64,000 nucleotides of DNA from Gammaproteobacteria bacterium (GCA_009843635.1 VYDB01000112.1:34018-98017); one strand, 5' to 3'; counted from the first letter of the stretch, positions 8,063-17,343 are shown. Numbers and translations are program-made. The notes: generated from the letters alone by a model not told the origin.

Positions 8063-11000
8063 ATGCGCCGCGTGCTGCCCGCACTGCCGCTGCTGCTGTC
8101 GGTCATGGTTGCCGGCTGCGGCGGGGGTGGCGGCGGCAGTCCTACGCCGCCGGCGCCCACCCCGCCTCCGGGTGGAACCGATCAGCCACCCCCCGCTCCG
8201 GAACCACCCCCGGATGAGAGGCCGATGCCCGGATTCACCGATGTCACCGACGGATCCGGCATCGCTTTCACCGTCGGCTTTGCGGACAACATGCGCAACA
8301 TCGAAGTGCCGATCGTGGTCCCGAGCGGTGTTGCGGCGGGTGATTACGACGGGGACGGGGATGTGGACCTGTTCATCGTGCGTGGCGATAAGGGCCCCAA
8401 TCTGCTTTATCGGAACCAGGGCGGCATGGTCTTTGTTGAGGTGGCCGCCGAAGCCGGCGTCGCCCACACCCGCTCCGGCAATCGCGTTTGGCGTCACGGC
8501 TCACCCGCCCTGGCCGATCTCGATGGCGACGGCGACCTCGACCTGCTGGTACCCGGCTTGGACGGCGACCCCTCCTTCGTGTTCGCCAACGCAGGCAACG
8601 GCACCTTTGCCGATCGGACGCCGGGCTCGGGCTTGGACAGCATGCGGGCCGAGTACTCCATGTCGCCCGCCTTCGGCGATTACGACCTCGACGGCGACCT
8701 CGACCTGGCGCTCGGCCATTGGGGCACGCCCCGGGACTTCATAGGCGGCGTCGGCGACACGGAGACGCTGTGGCGCAACGACAGCGAGGGCGGGCGCATT
8801 CGATTTACCAGCGTCAGCGAGCCGGCGGGCATCGCGCCCTCGGTCATCCTCAACGCCGACCCGCTCATCAGCCAGCGAACATTCGATCCGACCTTCACCC
8901 CCACGTTTGCCCGGATCGACGACGATGAGTACCCGGACTTCCTGATGGTGAGCGACTTCAACTTCACCCAGGTCTTCCTCAACAACCGCGACGGCACTTT
9001 CCGCAACGTCACCGACCATTCAGTCATCATCGACGGCAACGGCATGGGCAGCGCAGTCGGCGACTATGACGGCGACGGCGACCTGGACTGGTTCGTAAGC
9101 AGCATCCTGGCCATCGGGCCCGACGTGCCCTCCCACCTGTCGAGAATCGGCAATCGCCTGTACCGCAACGACAACGGCAGGTTCGTGGACGCCACCGACG
9201 CGGCAGGGGTGGCCGACGGCGGCTGGGGTTGGGGCAGTTGCTTCATCGACTTCGATAACGACGGCAACCTGGACATCTACCACACCAACGGCTGGTTTGA
9301 GTTTGATCGCTATGGTGGCTTCACCAAGGACGAGTCCCGGGCGTTCCTGTCCAATGGCACCGGCGCCTTTGCCGAACGCTCAGACCCCTTGGGGCTGAAC
9401 GATGCCGAACAGGGCCGTGGGGTGGTCTGCGCGGATTTCGACAACGACGGCGATGTGGACATTCTGCTGTTGCACGGCAACCCAGACAACGCGGCGACCC
9501 TTTATCGCAACGACGCCTGTTGTGGCAACGAAGCCGAGAGCAACAACTTCCTAGGTGTTCGCCTGCAGGGCCGGCTACCCAACTCATCCGCCGTCGGCGC
9601 CCGAATCCTGCTTGCCGCTGGAGGCCAGGAGCATTTGCGCGAAGTGACCCTTGGCAGCAACTTCGCCTCCCACAATCCGACCGCCCAGGTGCTTGGCTTG
9701 GGCACTGCGGACCGGGTGGACCGGCTTGAAGTTCTTTGGCCGGACGGCGCGCGGACCCTTATGGAGGCGGTTGCCGTCAACCAGTACTTGGACATCGAAC
9801 ATCCTGAATACGATCCAGATGAAAGTGCGGGCATTCGTCTGACCGTCGTGCAGGGCAGCGGCAGCGGCGCCTACGAGCGCGGGCAGGAAGTGGCCATCCG
9901 GGCGGAGGAGCCTGCGGAGCACTACCACTTCTCCCACTGGATTGTCAGCGGCGGCGAGGTTCGGGACGCATATTCAGCCGAAACCGTCGTGACCTTGCTC
10001 GATCAGTCGGTGACCGTGACGGCGCGCTATCTGCCGGGGGTTTCCTCCGCACAGGCCGCAAGCGCCGCCCGCCGCTGGAACGAAGTGCTCCTGCAAGCGA
10101 TTCGCAACGACTACGCGAGGCCCACGGTCCATGCGCGCAACCTGTTTCATGTGTCGGCTGCGATGCATGACGCTTGGAGCGCCGTCGAGGGCAGCGGCTC
10201 GTCTTGGCTGCTTGGCCGGGAGCGGGCGGGGGCGGCTTGCCCCTTTGACGGACTGCCGAAAATGGCAGATGAGGAAGCAGCCAGAACCGCGGCGCTCAGC
10301 TTCGCTGCTTATCGGATCATACGCCACCGCTTCGACGACTCGCCCGGGGCGGCGCAGATCTTTCGGGACACGGAAACCCTGATGCAGGCCCTGCAGCTTG
10401 ATGCGGGCATCGACACCACCGCCTACCAGGACGGGTCGGCGGCGGCGCTTGGCAACCATATTGCGGACTGCTACCTCCGCTTCGGCCTCGCCGACGGATC
10501 CAACGAGGCCGCCGACTACACCAATCGCGCCTACCAGCCGGTGAACGAACCGCTGGAGCCGACCCAGCCGGGCAATCCGAACATCACCGACCTGAACCGC
10601 TGGCAGCCGCTGTCCCTGCCGGAATTCATCGACCAGGCAGGCAACCCGGCGGACAGCACCCCGGCGTTCCTGAGCCCGGAGTGGGGCGCCGTGGTCCCCT
10701 TCGCCCTCAGTGAGGATGACCGGACGGTGTACGAGCGGGACGGTTTCGAATACTGGGTCTATCATGACCCCGGCGAACCGCCGAGGATCGACGGCCCCTT
10801 AGCCGAGAACTACAAGTGGGCTTTTGCCTTGGTTGCGGTTTGGGGTTCGCACCTCGATCCGGCGGATGGCGCCATGATGGACATCTCGCCCGCGGGCATT
10901 GGCAACGTCGCGTCCTATCCGGAGTCGTTCGAAGACCATCCCGCATTCTTCAACACCGAGGCTGGCGGGGACCCGGGCATTGGCCATGAGCGGAACCCGA

Positions 11001-11902
11001 CAACCGACGAACCCTATGTCTCGCAGACCGTGCCGCGGGGCGACTACGCCCGAGTGCTGGCGGAGTTCTGGGCCGATGGGCCTGACTCCGAAACGCCTCC
11101 AGGCCACTGGTTCGTCATTGCCAACGCCGTGAACGACCATCCGCAGCTCCAGCGCCGCTTCGAGGGGCGCGGCCCGGAGCTCGATCGGCTCGAATGGGAT
11201 GTCAAGACCTACTTTGCCCTTGGCGGCGCGATGCACGACGCTGCCATCGCCGCCTGGGGCGTCAAGGGCTGGTACGACGTCATCCGGCCGATCTCGGCGC
11301 TGCGAGCCATGGCGGATCTCGGCCAGAGCAGCGATCCGAACCGGCCCTCGTACCATGAGCACGGGATTCCGCTGATAGCGGGCTTCATCGAATTGATCGA
11401 CGATGAGGATCCGCTGCGGGGGGAGATGAACGAACATGTGGGCAAACCGAAATTCCGCACTTGGCGTGGGCCGGACCACGTTTCAGACCCCGCGGTGGAC
11501 GTGGCCGGCGTCGGCTGGATACGCGCCGAGGATTGGTGGCCGTACCAGCGCCCCACCTTCGTGACGCCGCCCTTCGCAGGCTATGTGTCGGGGCACTCGA
11601 CCTATTCCCGGGCTGCGGCGGAAGTGCTGACGGCGCTGACCGGCGATCCCTACTTTCCGGGCGGCATGAGTGCTTTTGCAATCTCCGCCAACGACTTCCT
11701 GGTTTTCGAGGCTGGACCGAGCGTTGACCTGACTCTACAGTGGGCCACTTACCGGGATGCTGCGGATCAATGCAGCCTGTCACGCATCTGGGGCGGCATA
11801 CATCCTCCGTTCGACGATATTCCCGGGCGCCTGATGGGCAGAGAGATCGGTCGCGATGCGTTCGCCGAAGCGGTGCGGCACTTCGACGGCTTGGTTGACT
11901 GA
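8063..11902 (+). CDS. Lipoprotein fusing FG-GAP/UnbV repeats, an InlB-like repeat and a vanadium haloperoxidase/PAP2 domain
   Basis: A 1279-residue exported lipoprotein: lipobox VAGC with C19, a poly-Gly run and a Pro-rich linker. Residues about 55-500 carry at least six FG-GAP/VCBS calcium-type motifs (GDYDGDGDVDLF, ADLDGDGDLDLL, GDYDLDGDLDLA, FIDFDNDGNLDI, ADFDNDGDVDIL). An ASPIC/UnbV domain follows (about 500-585, ending VLWPDGARTLMEAV), then an InlB-B-like repeat (about 590-665). The C-terminal 600 residues match vanadium-dependent haloperoxidase/PAP2 proteins with all three motifs: KGWYDVIRP (K-x6-RP), VSGHST, and SRIWGGIHPPFDD (SR-x5-H-x3-D). Each part is known alone; the combination is unusual. 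The start at 8063 is set by the lipoprotein signal. It follows the TonB receptor and may act on the same substrate at the cell surface. Confidence 0.85.
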   Translation: MRRVLPALPLLLSVMVAGCGGGGGGSPTPPAPTPPPGGTDQPPPAPEPPPDERPMPGFTDVTDGSGIAFTVGFADNMRNIEVPIVVPSGVAAGDYDGDGDVDLFIVRGDKGPNLLYRNQGGMVFVEVAAEAGVAHTRSGNRVWRHGSPALADLDGDGDLDLLVPGLDGDPSFVFANAGNGTFADRTPGSGLDSMRAEYSMSPAFGDYDLDGDLDLALGHWGTPRDFIGGVGDTETLWRNDSEGGRIRFTSVSEPAGIAPSVILNADPLISQRTFDPTFTPTFARIDDDEYPDFLMVSDFNFTQVFLNNRDGTFRNVTDHSVIIDGNGMGSAVGDYDGDGDLDWFVSSILAIGPDVPSHLSRIGNRLYRNDNGRFVDATDAAGVADGGWGWGSCFIDFDNDGNLDIYHTNGWFEFDRYGGFTKDESRAFLSNGTGAFAERSDPLGLNDAEQGRGVVCADFDNDGDVDILLLHGNPDNAATLYRNDACCGNEAESNNFLGVRLQGRLPNSSAVGARILLAAGGQEHLREVTLGSNFASHNPTAQVLGLGTADRVDRLEVLWPDGARTLMEAVAVNQYLDIEHPEYDPDESAGIRLTVVQGSGSGAYERGQEVAIRAEEPAEHYHFSHWIVSGGEVRDAYSAETVVTLLDQSVTVTARYLPGVSSAQAASAARRWNEVLLQAIRNDYARPTVHARNLFHVSAAMHDAWSAVEGSGSSWLLGRERAGAACPFDGLPKMADEEAARTAALSFAAYRIIRHRFDDSPGAAQIFRDTETLMQALQLDAGIDTTAYQDGSAAALGNHIADCYLRFGLADGSNEAADYTNRAYQPVNEPLEPTQPGNPNITDLNRWQPLSLPEFIDQAGNPADSTPAFLSPEWGAVVPFALSEDDRTVYERDGFEYWVYHDPGEPPRIDGPLAENYKWAFALVAVWGSHLDPADGAMMDISPAGIGNVASYPESFEDHPAFFNTEAGGDPGIGHERNPTTDEPYVSQTVPRGDYARVLAEFWADGPDSETPPGHWFVIANAVNDHPQLQRRFEGRGPELDRLEWDVKTYFALGGAMHDAAIAAWGVKGWYDVIRPISALRAMADLGQSSDPNRPSYHEHGIPLIAGFIELIDDEDPLRGEMNEHVGKPKFRTWRGPDHVSDPAVDVAGVGWIRAEDWWPYQRPTFVTPPFAGYVSGHSTYSRAAAEVLTALTGDPYFPGGMSAFAISANDFLVFEAGPSVDLTLQWATYRDAADQCSLSRIWGGIHPPFDDIPGRLMGREIGRDAFAEAVRHFDGLVD

Positions 11903-11942
11903 GGGCATGGCATCGTCGTCCACACGCAAAAGGAGACCCGAG

Positions 11943-12392
11943 ATGGACCAATCCGAACTGACCAACCTTGAACGCATGCGCATCCAGATGGAGTACGCCG
12001 TACCGCTCATCCGCGACCTGCAGCGCCTGCTCGGCGAGGAGACGGTCAAGGAGGCGTTGGCGAGCCGGGTGGCGCTTCTGGCGGAGGAGCAGGCGCAGCC
12101 GGGGTCCAAGGCGGACTTCAGCCGGATGGAGGCCGGCATGGAACTCTACGCACGCGGCGGCGCCCTTGACTACGACGTCATCGCCTCGGACGGCGACCGT
12201 TTTGACGTGAACATCACCCGCTGCGACTACATGCGGATGATGGAGGACTTGGACGCACGCGACATCGGCCACCTGCTGATCTGCAATCTCGACTATCCCA
12301 TCGCCGCCCGGGCTGGGATGGACCTAGCCCGTTCCCAAACGCAAATGCAGGGCGCCTCCTTCTGCGACTTCCGCTATCGGCGCAGGGCTTGA
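11943..12392 (+). CDS. L-2-amino-thiazoline-4-carboxylic acid (ATC) hydrolase-like protein
   Basis: A 149-residue cytosolic protein with the C-terminal signature of the ATC-hydrolase family: FDVNITRCDYMRMMEDL, then CNLDYPIAARAGMDLARSQT and the final GASFCDFRYR. ATC hydrolases open the thiazoline ring on the route to L-cysteine, but the family is broad and many members have unknown substrates. The ATG at 11943 follows a clear AAAAGGAG site. It lies 40 bp downstream of the haloperoxidase lipoprotein, probably co-transcribed, and is convergent with the GH43 gene, the stop codons being one base apart. Confidence 0.75.
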   Translation: MDQSELTNLERMRIQMEYAVPLIRDLQRLLGEETVKEALASRVALLAEEQAQPGSKADFSRMEAGMELYARGGALDYDVIASDGDRFDVNITRCDYMRMMEDLDARDIGHLLICNLDYPIAARAGMDLARSQTQMQGASFCDFRYRRRA

Positions 12393-12393
12393 A

Positions 12394-14139
12394 CTAGTTC
12401 CGTTCAAAAGCTCGATATCTCACCCAATCGAAGTCGGCGTATGAACCGGTTTCCTGCCCATTGCCAGTGGCATAGACCCCTAGGTAGGCGCCGGTATAGC
12501 CACGGCTTAAGGCGTGGGTCGCCGAAGTCTCCACGAAGGCCACCGAGGTCGCCCCGCCGTCAAGCGAATGGCCGAACCGGTAACGGCCGCCCTTGGACTC
12601 CAAGTGCAGATGGATGTTTCCGCCATAGCCATCCACCGAAGCGCGACGCAATTCCCTGGGCGCGGTGCCGGGTTCCGCCAACATGAGCTTCAGGAAATGG
12701 CCCCTCGCCTCGCGTGACAAGGTGAAGGTTAGGTAGTTGTCATCCTTTTGCACAAGGACCATACCTGCTTCCGCCGACGATGCCTTGGGTTCAAACCGCA
12801 TGCTGAGGCGATAGCGGAAGTCGCTCTCCGTTTGCCTGGTGCCCATGAGGCTGGCGCGCCCCCGTTCCTGGATCACGTCGGGCTTCGCGTGGAGGCGCAG
12901 AAATCCCGGACGCTGGCTCAAGGAGTAGGTTCCCGCCCGCGGCACCCGGCGAAAATTCCATTGAAGATCGAGCTGGCCAGCCTCAAATTCATCGACAAAG
13001 GCCAGTTTGCGGCGTTGCCGAGTGTCCTTGAGCGGCAATGGCAACCTTCGCTCAATACGACCGGTTTGCGGCGCCACCACCGGCCACTCGTGCTTGACTT
13101 CCTTCCACTCAAAGGGCTCCCGCTCCCAGGTCACGGGTGCCAGGAAGGTCTCGCGGCCCATGTTCGAGCGCCGTTGCTCGTCGCCGCGAATGCCGAGCGC
13201 CACCATGAACCAGCGTCCATCGGCAAGCTCCACGAGGTCCGCGTGCCCAGTGCTGTTGACCCAATTGTCGTAACTGAGATGACGTGCGGTCATGATGGGG
13301 TTGCGGGCGTTGGAAATGTAGGGGCCGCGTATGTCATCGCTGACCGCGATCATGGCCGCGTGGTTGAAGTGGGTGCCGCCTTCAGCGACCAGCAGATAGT
13401 AGCGGCCGTCGCGTTTGTAGATGTGCGGTCCCTCGGCCCAAGTGCCGCCGCAGGCCCCACGCCAAAGAAAGTGGCGCTCGCCGGTCAGTTGCCAATTGTC
13501 CGAGTTCAATTCCTGCATCCAGATCTCGCCCTCCCCGGGGAAATTGGGCTTCTCCGGCACTTGGGTGCCCAAGTACCAAGCCCGCCCGTCATCGTCGAAG
13601 AAAATGTCCGGGTCTATGCCCGGCGCGTTCTCAATGACCACCGGTTTCGACCATGGACCTTGAACCCGCTCCGCGGTGACCACGAAGTTGACCATCTTGG
13701 CCGGACTCCCGTCGGCCGGGGCATGGACGTTGGTGGTGATCACGTGGAAGACGCCCTCGTGGTAGCGGATGCTCGGGGCGTGCAAGCCGCCGTTTGACTG
13801 CACATCCACCAGGTTCACTGCATCGCGGGCGTAGTCCGGGTCTTGCAGGGCGTATCCGACCAATTCCCAGTTGACCAGGTCGCGGCTGTGGTGAATGGGC
13901 AGCCCAGGGAAGTACTCGAAGGATGAGTTCACCAAGTAGAAGTCATCGCCAACCCGGACGATTGACGGGTCGGGGTAGCTGCCGAGCAAGATCGGGTTGG
14001 TGAAGGTAGCTGTCCTGATGCCGGCACCTTCCGGTTCAGCGGCCATGGCGGAGCCCATGATCCACGCTGCGATGAGAGCGAGTAAAAGAGATGATGGAAA
14101 TCCCCGATTCCTGCGCCAGTTCGTTCGCCTTCGAAACAC
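12394..14139 (-). CDS. Secreted glycoside hydrolase family 43 (beta-xylosidase / arabinofuranosidase type)
   Basis: A 581-residue exported enzyme with a signal peptide (basic N-terminus, hydrophobic 17-32, AMA/AE cleavage). The five-bladed GH43 catalytic domain (about 45-340) shows the expected triad: base D57 in SYPDPSI, the pKa-modulating D176 in PGIDPDIF, and acid E236 in GGTWAEGPHI. Residues about 385-575 form the concanavalin-like C-terminal domain common in GH43 beta-xylosidases. It would release xylose or arabinose from side chains or oligosaccharides in the periplasm or outside, which fits the nearby receptor and sugar ABC importer. The exact linkage cannot be assigned. Confidence 0.9.
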   Translation of the reverse strand: MFRRRTNWRRNRGFPSSLLLALIAAWIMGSAMAAEPEGAGIRTATFTNPILLGSYPDPSIVRVGDDFYLVNSSFEYFPGLPIHHSRDLVNWELVGYALQDPDYARDAVNLVDVQSNGGLHAPSIRYHEGVFHVITTNVHAPADGSPAKMVNFVVTAERVQGPWSKPVVIENAPGIDPDIFFDDDGRAWYLGTQVPEKPNFPGEGEIWMQELNSDNWQLTGERHFLWRGACGGTWAEGPHIYKRDGRYYLLVAEGGTHFNHAAMIAVSDDIRGPYISNARNPIMTARHLSYDNWVNSTGHADLVELADGRWFMVALGIRGDEQRRSNMGRETFLAPVTWEREPFEWKEVKHEWPVVAPQTGRIERRLPLPLKDTRQRRKLAFVDEFEAGQLDLQWNFRRVPRAGTYSLSQRPGFLRLHAKPDVIQERGRASLMGTRQTESDFRYRLSMRFEPKASSAEAGMVLVQKDDNYLTFTLSREARGHFLKLMLAEPGTAPRELRRASVDGYGGNIHLHLESKGGRYRFGHSLDGGATSVAFVETSATHALSRGYTGAYLGVYATGNGQETGSYADFDWVRYRAFERN

Positions 14140-14205
14140 CAGTGGTCACCTTCCTAAACTAAAGCGTGAGCGCGAATTAAAGCGCCCCCCATGGCGCACA
14201 ATCAA

Positions 14206-14233
14206 TTGCAGGCACTGTCCAGTTCCATATAAT
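14206..14233 (+). promoter_or_regulatory. Sigma70-type promoter of the cytochrome c5 gene
   Basis: TTGCAG (14206-14211) and a perfect TATAAT (14228-14233) are 16 bp apart, about 35 bp upstream of the cytochrome start. It is the cleanest sigma70-like promoter I found in the window. Confidence 0.65.
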
Positions 14234-14267
14234 TGCGCCGCTTCCAACCCCGGATATTGGATTGATC

Positions 14268-14723
14268 GTGAAGCGGAAATTGATGGTCGTGGTGGCATCG
14301 CTAGTTATGGGCGGCGCGTTGCATGGCAGTGTTGCGGCATCCGATTCCGCCGACGAGATTCGGGCACGGCTCAAGCCCTTTGGCGATGTGTGCCGGGTCG
14401 GGCAGGATTGCGGTGGCCTCGAAGGCGGGGCCGGGGGGGCGATGAGTGCCCCCACCGTGGCCGCGGTCGGGGCGGCCACCGGATTGAGCGGCCAGCAAAT
14501 CTACGATCGGTTCTGCTTTGCTTGCCATAACACCGGCGTTGGGGAGGCGCCCCTATTCGGCAGCCTGGAGCAGTGGCAGCCGCGCATCGACCAAGGCATG
14601 CAGCAAATGCTCGCCGTATCGCTCACCGGCCGGGGCCTGATGCCGCCCAAGGGCACCTGCGTCACTTGCTCCGACGACGAGATGCAGGCGGCGATTCAGT
14701 ACATGGTGGACAGCGCCCAATAA
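14268..14723 (+). CDS. Cytochrome c5-type periplasmic electron carrier
   Basis: A 151-residue exported monoheme class I cytochrome c. It has a signal peptide (VKRKLMVVVASLVMGG, cleaved near VAA-SD), one heme-attachment motif CFACH, and the c5-type C-terminal stretch GRGLMPPKGTCVTCS, in which the Met is the likely axial ligand and two extra Cys probably form the c5 disulfide. The start is a GTG at 14268; a TTG at 14262 is possible. A long Gly/Ala linker precedes the heme domain. It stands alone between the divergent GH43 gene and the convergent comM, with its own promoter. Confidence 0.85.
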   Translation: MKRKLMVVVASLVMGGALHGSVAASDSADEIRARLKPFGDVCRVGQDCGGLEGGAGGAMSAPTVAAVGAATGLSGQQIYDRFCFACHNTGVGEAPLFGSLEQWQPRIDQGMQQMLAVSLTGRGLMPPKGTCVTCSDDEMQAAIQYMVDSAQ

Positions 14724-14731
14724 GCTTGGGC

Positions 14732-16270
14732 CTACCGTCCCACCATCTTGTCCCAATCTATGGCGCGGTAGCTGAGCGCCTCCGCGACTTCCTGCACGCC
14801 GATGGCTTCGGTTTGATTCAGGTCGCTGATCGTCCAGGCCACCTTGATGATCTTGTGGTAGCTCCGGCCGGATAGGCGGTAGGTATCGATGGCTTCGGTG
14901 AGCAGCGCTTGGGCGGCGCTGTCGATCGGTGCCTGCTTGGCGGCGATGGGACCGGGGAGCTGGCTGTTCAAAACCCCTTGCCGAGCGACCTGCCGTTGGC
15001 GAACGGCGGCGACGGCGGCGGCCTGCGCGGCGGTGTCCGTGGCCGGCTCGCCGCGTTCCGCGAGCACTTCCTTGGGCAGGCTGGGCAGCCAGAGCTGCAT
15101 GTCAATGCGGTCCAACAAGGGGCCGGAGATGCGCGCTTGGTAGGCCTGCACGTGGCGCGGCTGGCAGCGGCAGGCGCCTTGGACGCAGACCCGCCCTGCC
15201 GGGCAGGGGTTCATGGCGGCGATTAGCTGGAAGTTGGCGGGATAGGTGACTCGGTAGTTGGCGCGGGCGATGGAGGCCTGTTGGGATTCGAGCGGTTCGC
15301 GCAACAGGTTCAGCACCCGGGGTTGGAAGTGCGGCATCTCGTCCAGGAAAAGCACGCCGTGGTGGGCGAGCGCCGCCTCGCCGGGGGACGCTTGGCCGCC
15401 GCCGCCGATGATGGCGGGCGCGGTGGCCGAGTGATGTGGATCCCGCCAAGGAATCGCTTCGTAGGCGTCGCGCATGAGGCCAGCGCTCGAATAGATGGCG
15501 GCCACCTCCAAGGCTTGGGATTCGGTGAGTTTCGGCAGCAGATTCAGCAGGCTGCGGGCCAGCATGGTCTTGCCGACGCCGGGCGGGCCGACCATGAGGA
15601 AGTGGTGGCCACCGGCAGCGGCCACCTGTAAGGCCCGCTTGGCGGTTCGCTGGCCCTTCACCAAGCTCAGCAGATCGACGGCCGCCTTCGGCTCCGGCCT
15701 TGGCGAGGTGCGGGCCCCCGCCCCCTGCGGTTTGCTTGGGTCGGCCAGCAACGCGAGCACGTCAGTCAAGTGAGCGCAGGGAACGACCGCCCGTGAACTG
15801 ATCAGCGCCGCTTCCGCCCGGTTGGCTTCCGGCACCACCAAAATGGCGTTCTCGTCGTTCATGGCCAACGCCGCAGGCAGCACGCCCCGGGTGTGCCGCA
15901 GAGTGCCGTAGAGGCCCAATTCGGCCAGAAACTCGAAGCGATGCAAGTGTTGGGCCGGCACTTGGTTGGTGGCGGCCAAGAGGCTGATGGCGATGGCGAG
16001 GTCGAAGCGCCCGCCCTGCTTGGCGAGATCCGCCGGCGCTAGATTGACCACCACCCGGCCTTGGGGAAAGCGCAACTGGTTGTTCTCTATGGCGCTGCGC
16101 ACCCGGTCGCGGGCTTCGCGCACCGCGGTTTCGGGCAGCCCCACCAAGTTGAAGCGCGGCAACCCGCCGCCGACGTGGGCCTCCACCGTGACCTTGGGCG
16201 CGGCCATGCCCAGCTGCGCCCGTGTGCGTACCGCCGCGTTGGCGGGCTTGTTCTCCGTTGAAGCGTCCAT
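14732..16270 (-). CDS. comM: ComM/YifB family Mg-chelatase-like AAA+ protein
   Basis: A 512-residue AAA+ helicase of the ComM family, which promotes branch migration during natural transformation and homologous recombination. The N-terminal ChlI-type domain (about 20-180, GLPRFNLVGLPETAVREARD) precedes the AAA+ core with Walker A VGPPGVGKT, Walker B GVLFLDEMPHF, and the Cys-rich segment NPCPAGRVCVQGACRC. The extreme N-terminus (MDASTENKPANAA) differs from the usual MSLA-type start and may be slightly mis-set, but no better start is visible. It is a monocistronic unit convergent with the cytochrome gene. Confidence 0.9.
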   Translation of the reverse strand: MDASTENKPANAAVRTRAQLGMAAPKVTVEAHVGGGLPRFNLVGLPETAVREARDRVRSAIENNQLRFPQGRVVVNLAPADLAKQGGRFDLAIAISLLAATNQVPAQHLHRFEFLAELGLYGTLRHTRGVLPAALAMNDENAILVVPEANRAEAALISSRAVVPCAHLTDVLALLADPSKPQGAGARTSPRPEPKAAVDLLSLVKGQRTAKRALQVAAAGGHHFLMVGPPGVGKTMLARSLLNLLPKLTESQALEVAAIYSSAGLMRDAYEAIPWRDPHHSATAPAIIGGGGQASPGEAALAHHGVLFLDEMPHFQPRVLNLLREPLESQQASIARANYRVTYPANFQLIAAMNPCPAGRVCVQGACRCQPRHVQAYQARISGPLLDRIDMQLWLPSLPKEVLAERGEPATDTAAQAAAVAAVRQRQVARQGVLNSQLPGPIAAKQAPIDSAAQALLTEAIDTYRLSGRSYHKIIKVAWTISDLNQTEAIGVQEVAEALSYRAIDWDKMVGR

Positions 16271-16373
16271 GGTCGGGCGATTTGGCTGTTCAGGAACGAG
16301 TCATGCTAAGGGGCGTTCCTCTCGTTCTCTACGGCCAATCTCGCAACGGACTGTGCGAAATGTCGTAGGCGAA

Positions 16374-16413
16374 TGCCCTATTTTGGTGCAATGCGCTGCA
16401 CCATTTCGAAGCG
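16374..16413. promoter_or_regulatory. Putative tandem NtrC (NRI) enhancer sites
   Basis: TGCCCTATTTTGGTGCA (16374-16390) matches 12 of 14 fixed positions of the NtrC consensus TGCACCAnnnTGGTGCA. A second weaker site, TGCACCATTTCGAAGCG (16397-16413), follows with centres 23 bp apart. Both lie about 100 bp upstream of a sigma54-like sequence ahead of torF-glnK-amtB, the geometry expected for nitrogen-limitation control. Confidence 0.55.
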
Positions 16414-16496
16414 TCGGCCCTAGGGCGCGAATTCCTGCTCGAACGGGTCTCTGAATCCGTCATTGTCTGTCTCAAGCTTTGTCCGTTGTTGGCAGT

Positions 16497-16512
16497 TGGC
16501 ACGAATCCTGAA
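16497..16512 (+). promoter_or_regulatory. Possible sigma54 (-24/-12) promoter of torF-glnK-amtB
   Basis: TGGCACGAATCCTGAA has a perfect -24 element (TGGCACG) with correct spacing, but the -12 element reads CTGAA instead of TTGCW. It is supported mainly by the NtrC-like sites 100 bp upstream and the nitrogen genes downstream. Confidence 0.35.
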
Positions 16513-16587
16513 TGTGACCTGCGTTGTCCCATTGGACGCTGGGCCGCCTTGGTGGCTCATTCACATACTTGAGACAGGGGTTCATCC

Positions 16588-17301
16588 ATGAAGAGATTAC
16601 TCGTGAGCTTGCTGGCCCTTGCCGCTGGCGCCGCCTCGGCTGCGGAGTTTTCCGGCAACGTGACCTATGCAACCGACTACCGCTTTCGCGGCATTTCCCA
16701 AGGCGACCGCTCCCAGGCCATCCAGGGCGGCTTCGACATTGAATTGGAGAACGGCCTCTATTTCGGCACTTGGGCATCGAACGTGGCCGCTTGGTCCGGC
16801 GGCACCATCGAGACCGATTACTACGGCGGTTTCACCGGGGCCATTTCCGACAGCCTCTCCTACAACATCGGGGTGCTCTACTACGGCTATCCGGAGGACG
16901 ACGCCTCCCCGGACCTCGACTACGTTGAGGTCTACGGCAGCGTCAGCATCCAGGACCTCACCGTCGGTGCCGCGTTCTCCGGCGACTACTTCGCCGGCAC
17001 CGGTGACTTCTGGTACCTGTACGGCGACTACTCCCTCGGCCTGGTGGAAAACGTCTCCCTCGACCTCCACTTCGGCTGGAACATCTTCGACGGCAAGTCC
17101 GGTGGCGCGGCCTTCGGCATCGGCGACGTCGGCGATCCCGAGAGCAGCTACATCGACTATTCCGTGGGCCTCGGCACCTCCGGCATGGGCCTGGACTGGG
17201 GCATTGCCCTCGTCGGCACCAACCTGAGCAAGAGCGAGTGCTTCGATGGCTTCTCAGGTTGCGACACCACGGTCGTGGTTTCGGTATCGAAAAGCCTGTA
17301 A
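16588..17301 (+). CDS. TorF-family putative outer-membrane porin
   Basis: A 237-residue beta-barrel protein with a signal peptide (MKRLLVSLLALAAGAASA) and the family hallmark near the mature N-terminus, NVTYATDYRFRGISQGDRSQ. The rest alternates aromatic and glycine-rich strands and ends in VVVSVSKSL. This conserved family often sits beside glnK-amtB in Gammaproteobacteria, as here, and is thought to be a porin of unknown specificity. The start follows AGGGG. The gene is 90 bp ahead of glnK, probably in the same nitrogen-controlled operon. Confidence 0.85.
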   Translation: MKRLLVSLLALAAGAASAAEFSGNVTYATDYRFRGISQGDRSQAIQGGFDIELENGLYFGTWASNVAAWSGGTIETDYYGGFTGAISDSLSYNIGVLYYGYPEDDASPDLDYVEVYGSVSIQDLTVGAAFSGDYFAGTGDFWYLYGDYSLGLVENVSLDLHFGWNIFDGKSGGAAFGIGDVGDPESSYIDYSVGLGTSGMGLDWGIALVGTNLSKSECFDGFSGCDTTVVVSVSKSL

Positions 17302-17343
17302 TTGAGCGAAAATCCTTTTGCGATACCCGTAGCTCGCTTATAG

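Larger units (their letters stand above)
16271..16587. other. Intergenic region with nitrogen-control elements
   Basis: This 317-bp stretch between divergent comM and torF has no convincing gene. It contains the NtrC-like sites and the possible sigma54 promoter described separately. The small open frames through it lack family resemblance and ribosome sites. Confidence 0.6.

Noticed and set aside
12748..13797. A 349-codon plus-strand frame opposite the GH43 gene
   Set aside because: Antisense to an enzyme with its complete catalytic triad.
16384..16403. TGGTGCA-n6-TGCACCA read as a single NtrC site
   Set aside because: The half-sites are everted relative to the consensus; the correct reading is two adjacent sites, each using one of these halves.
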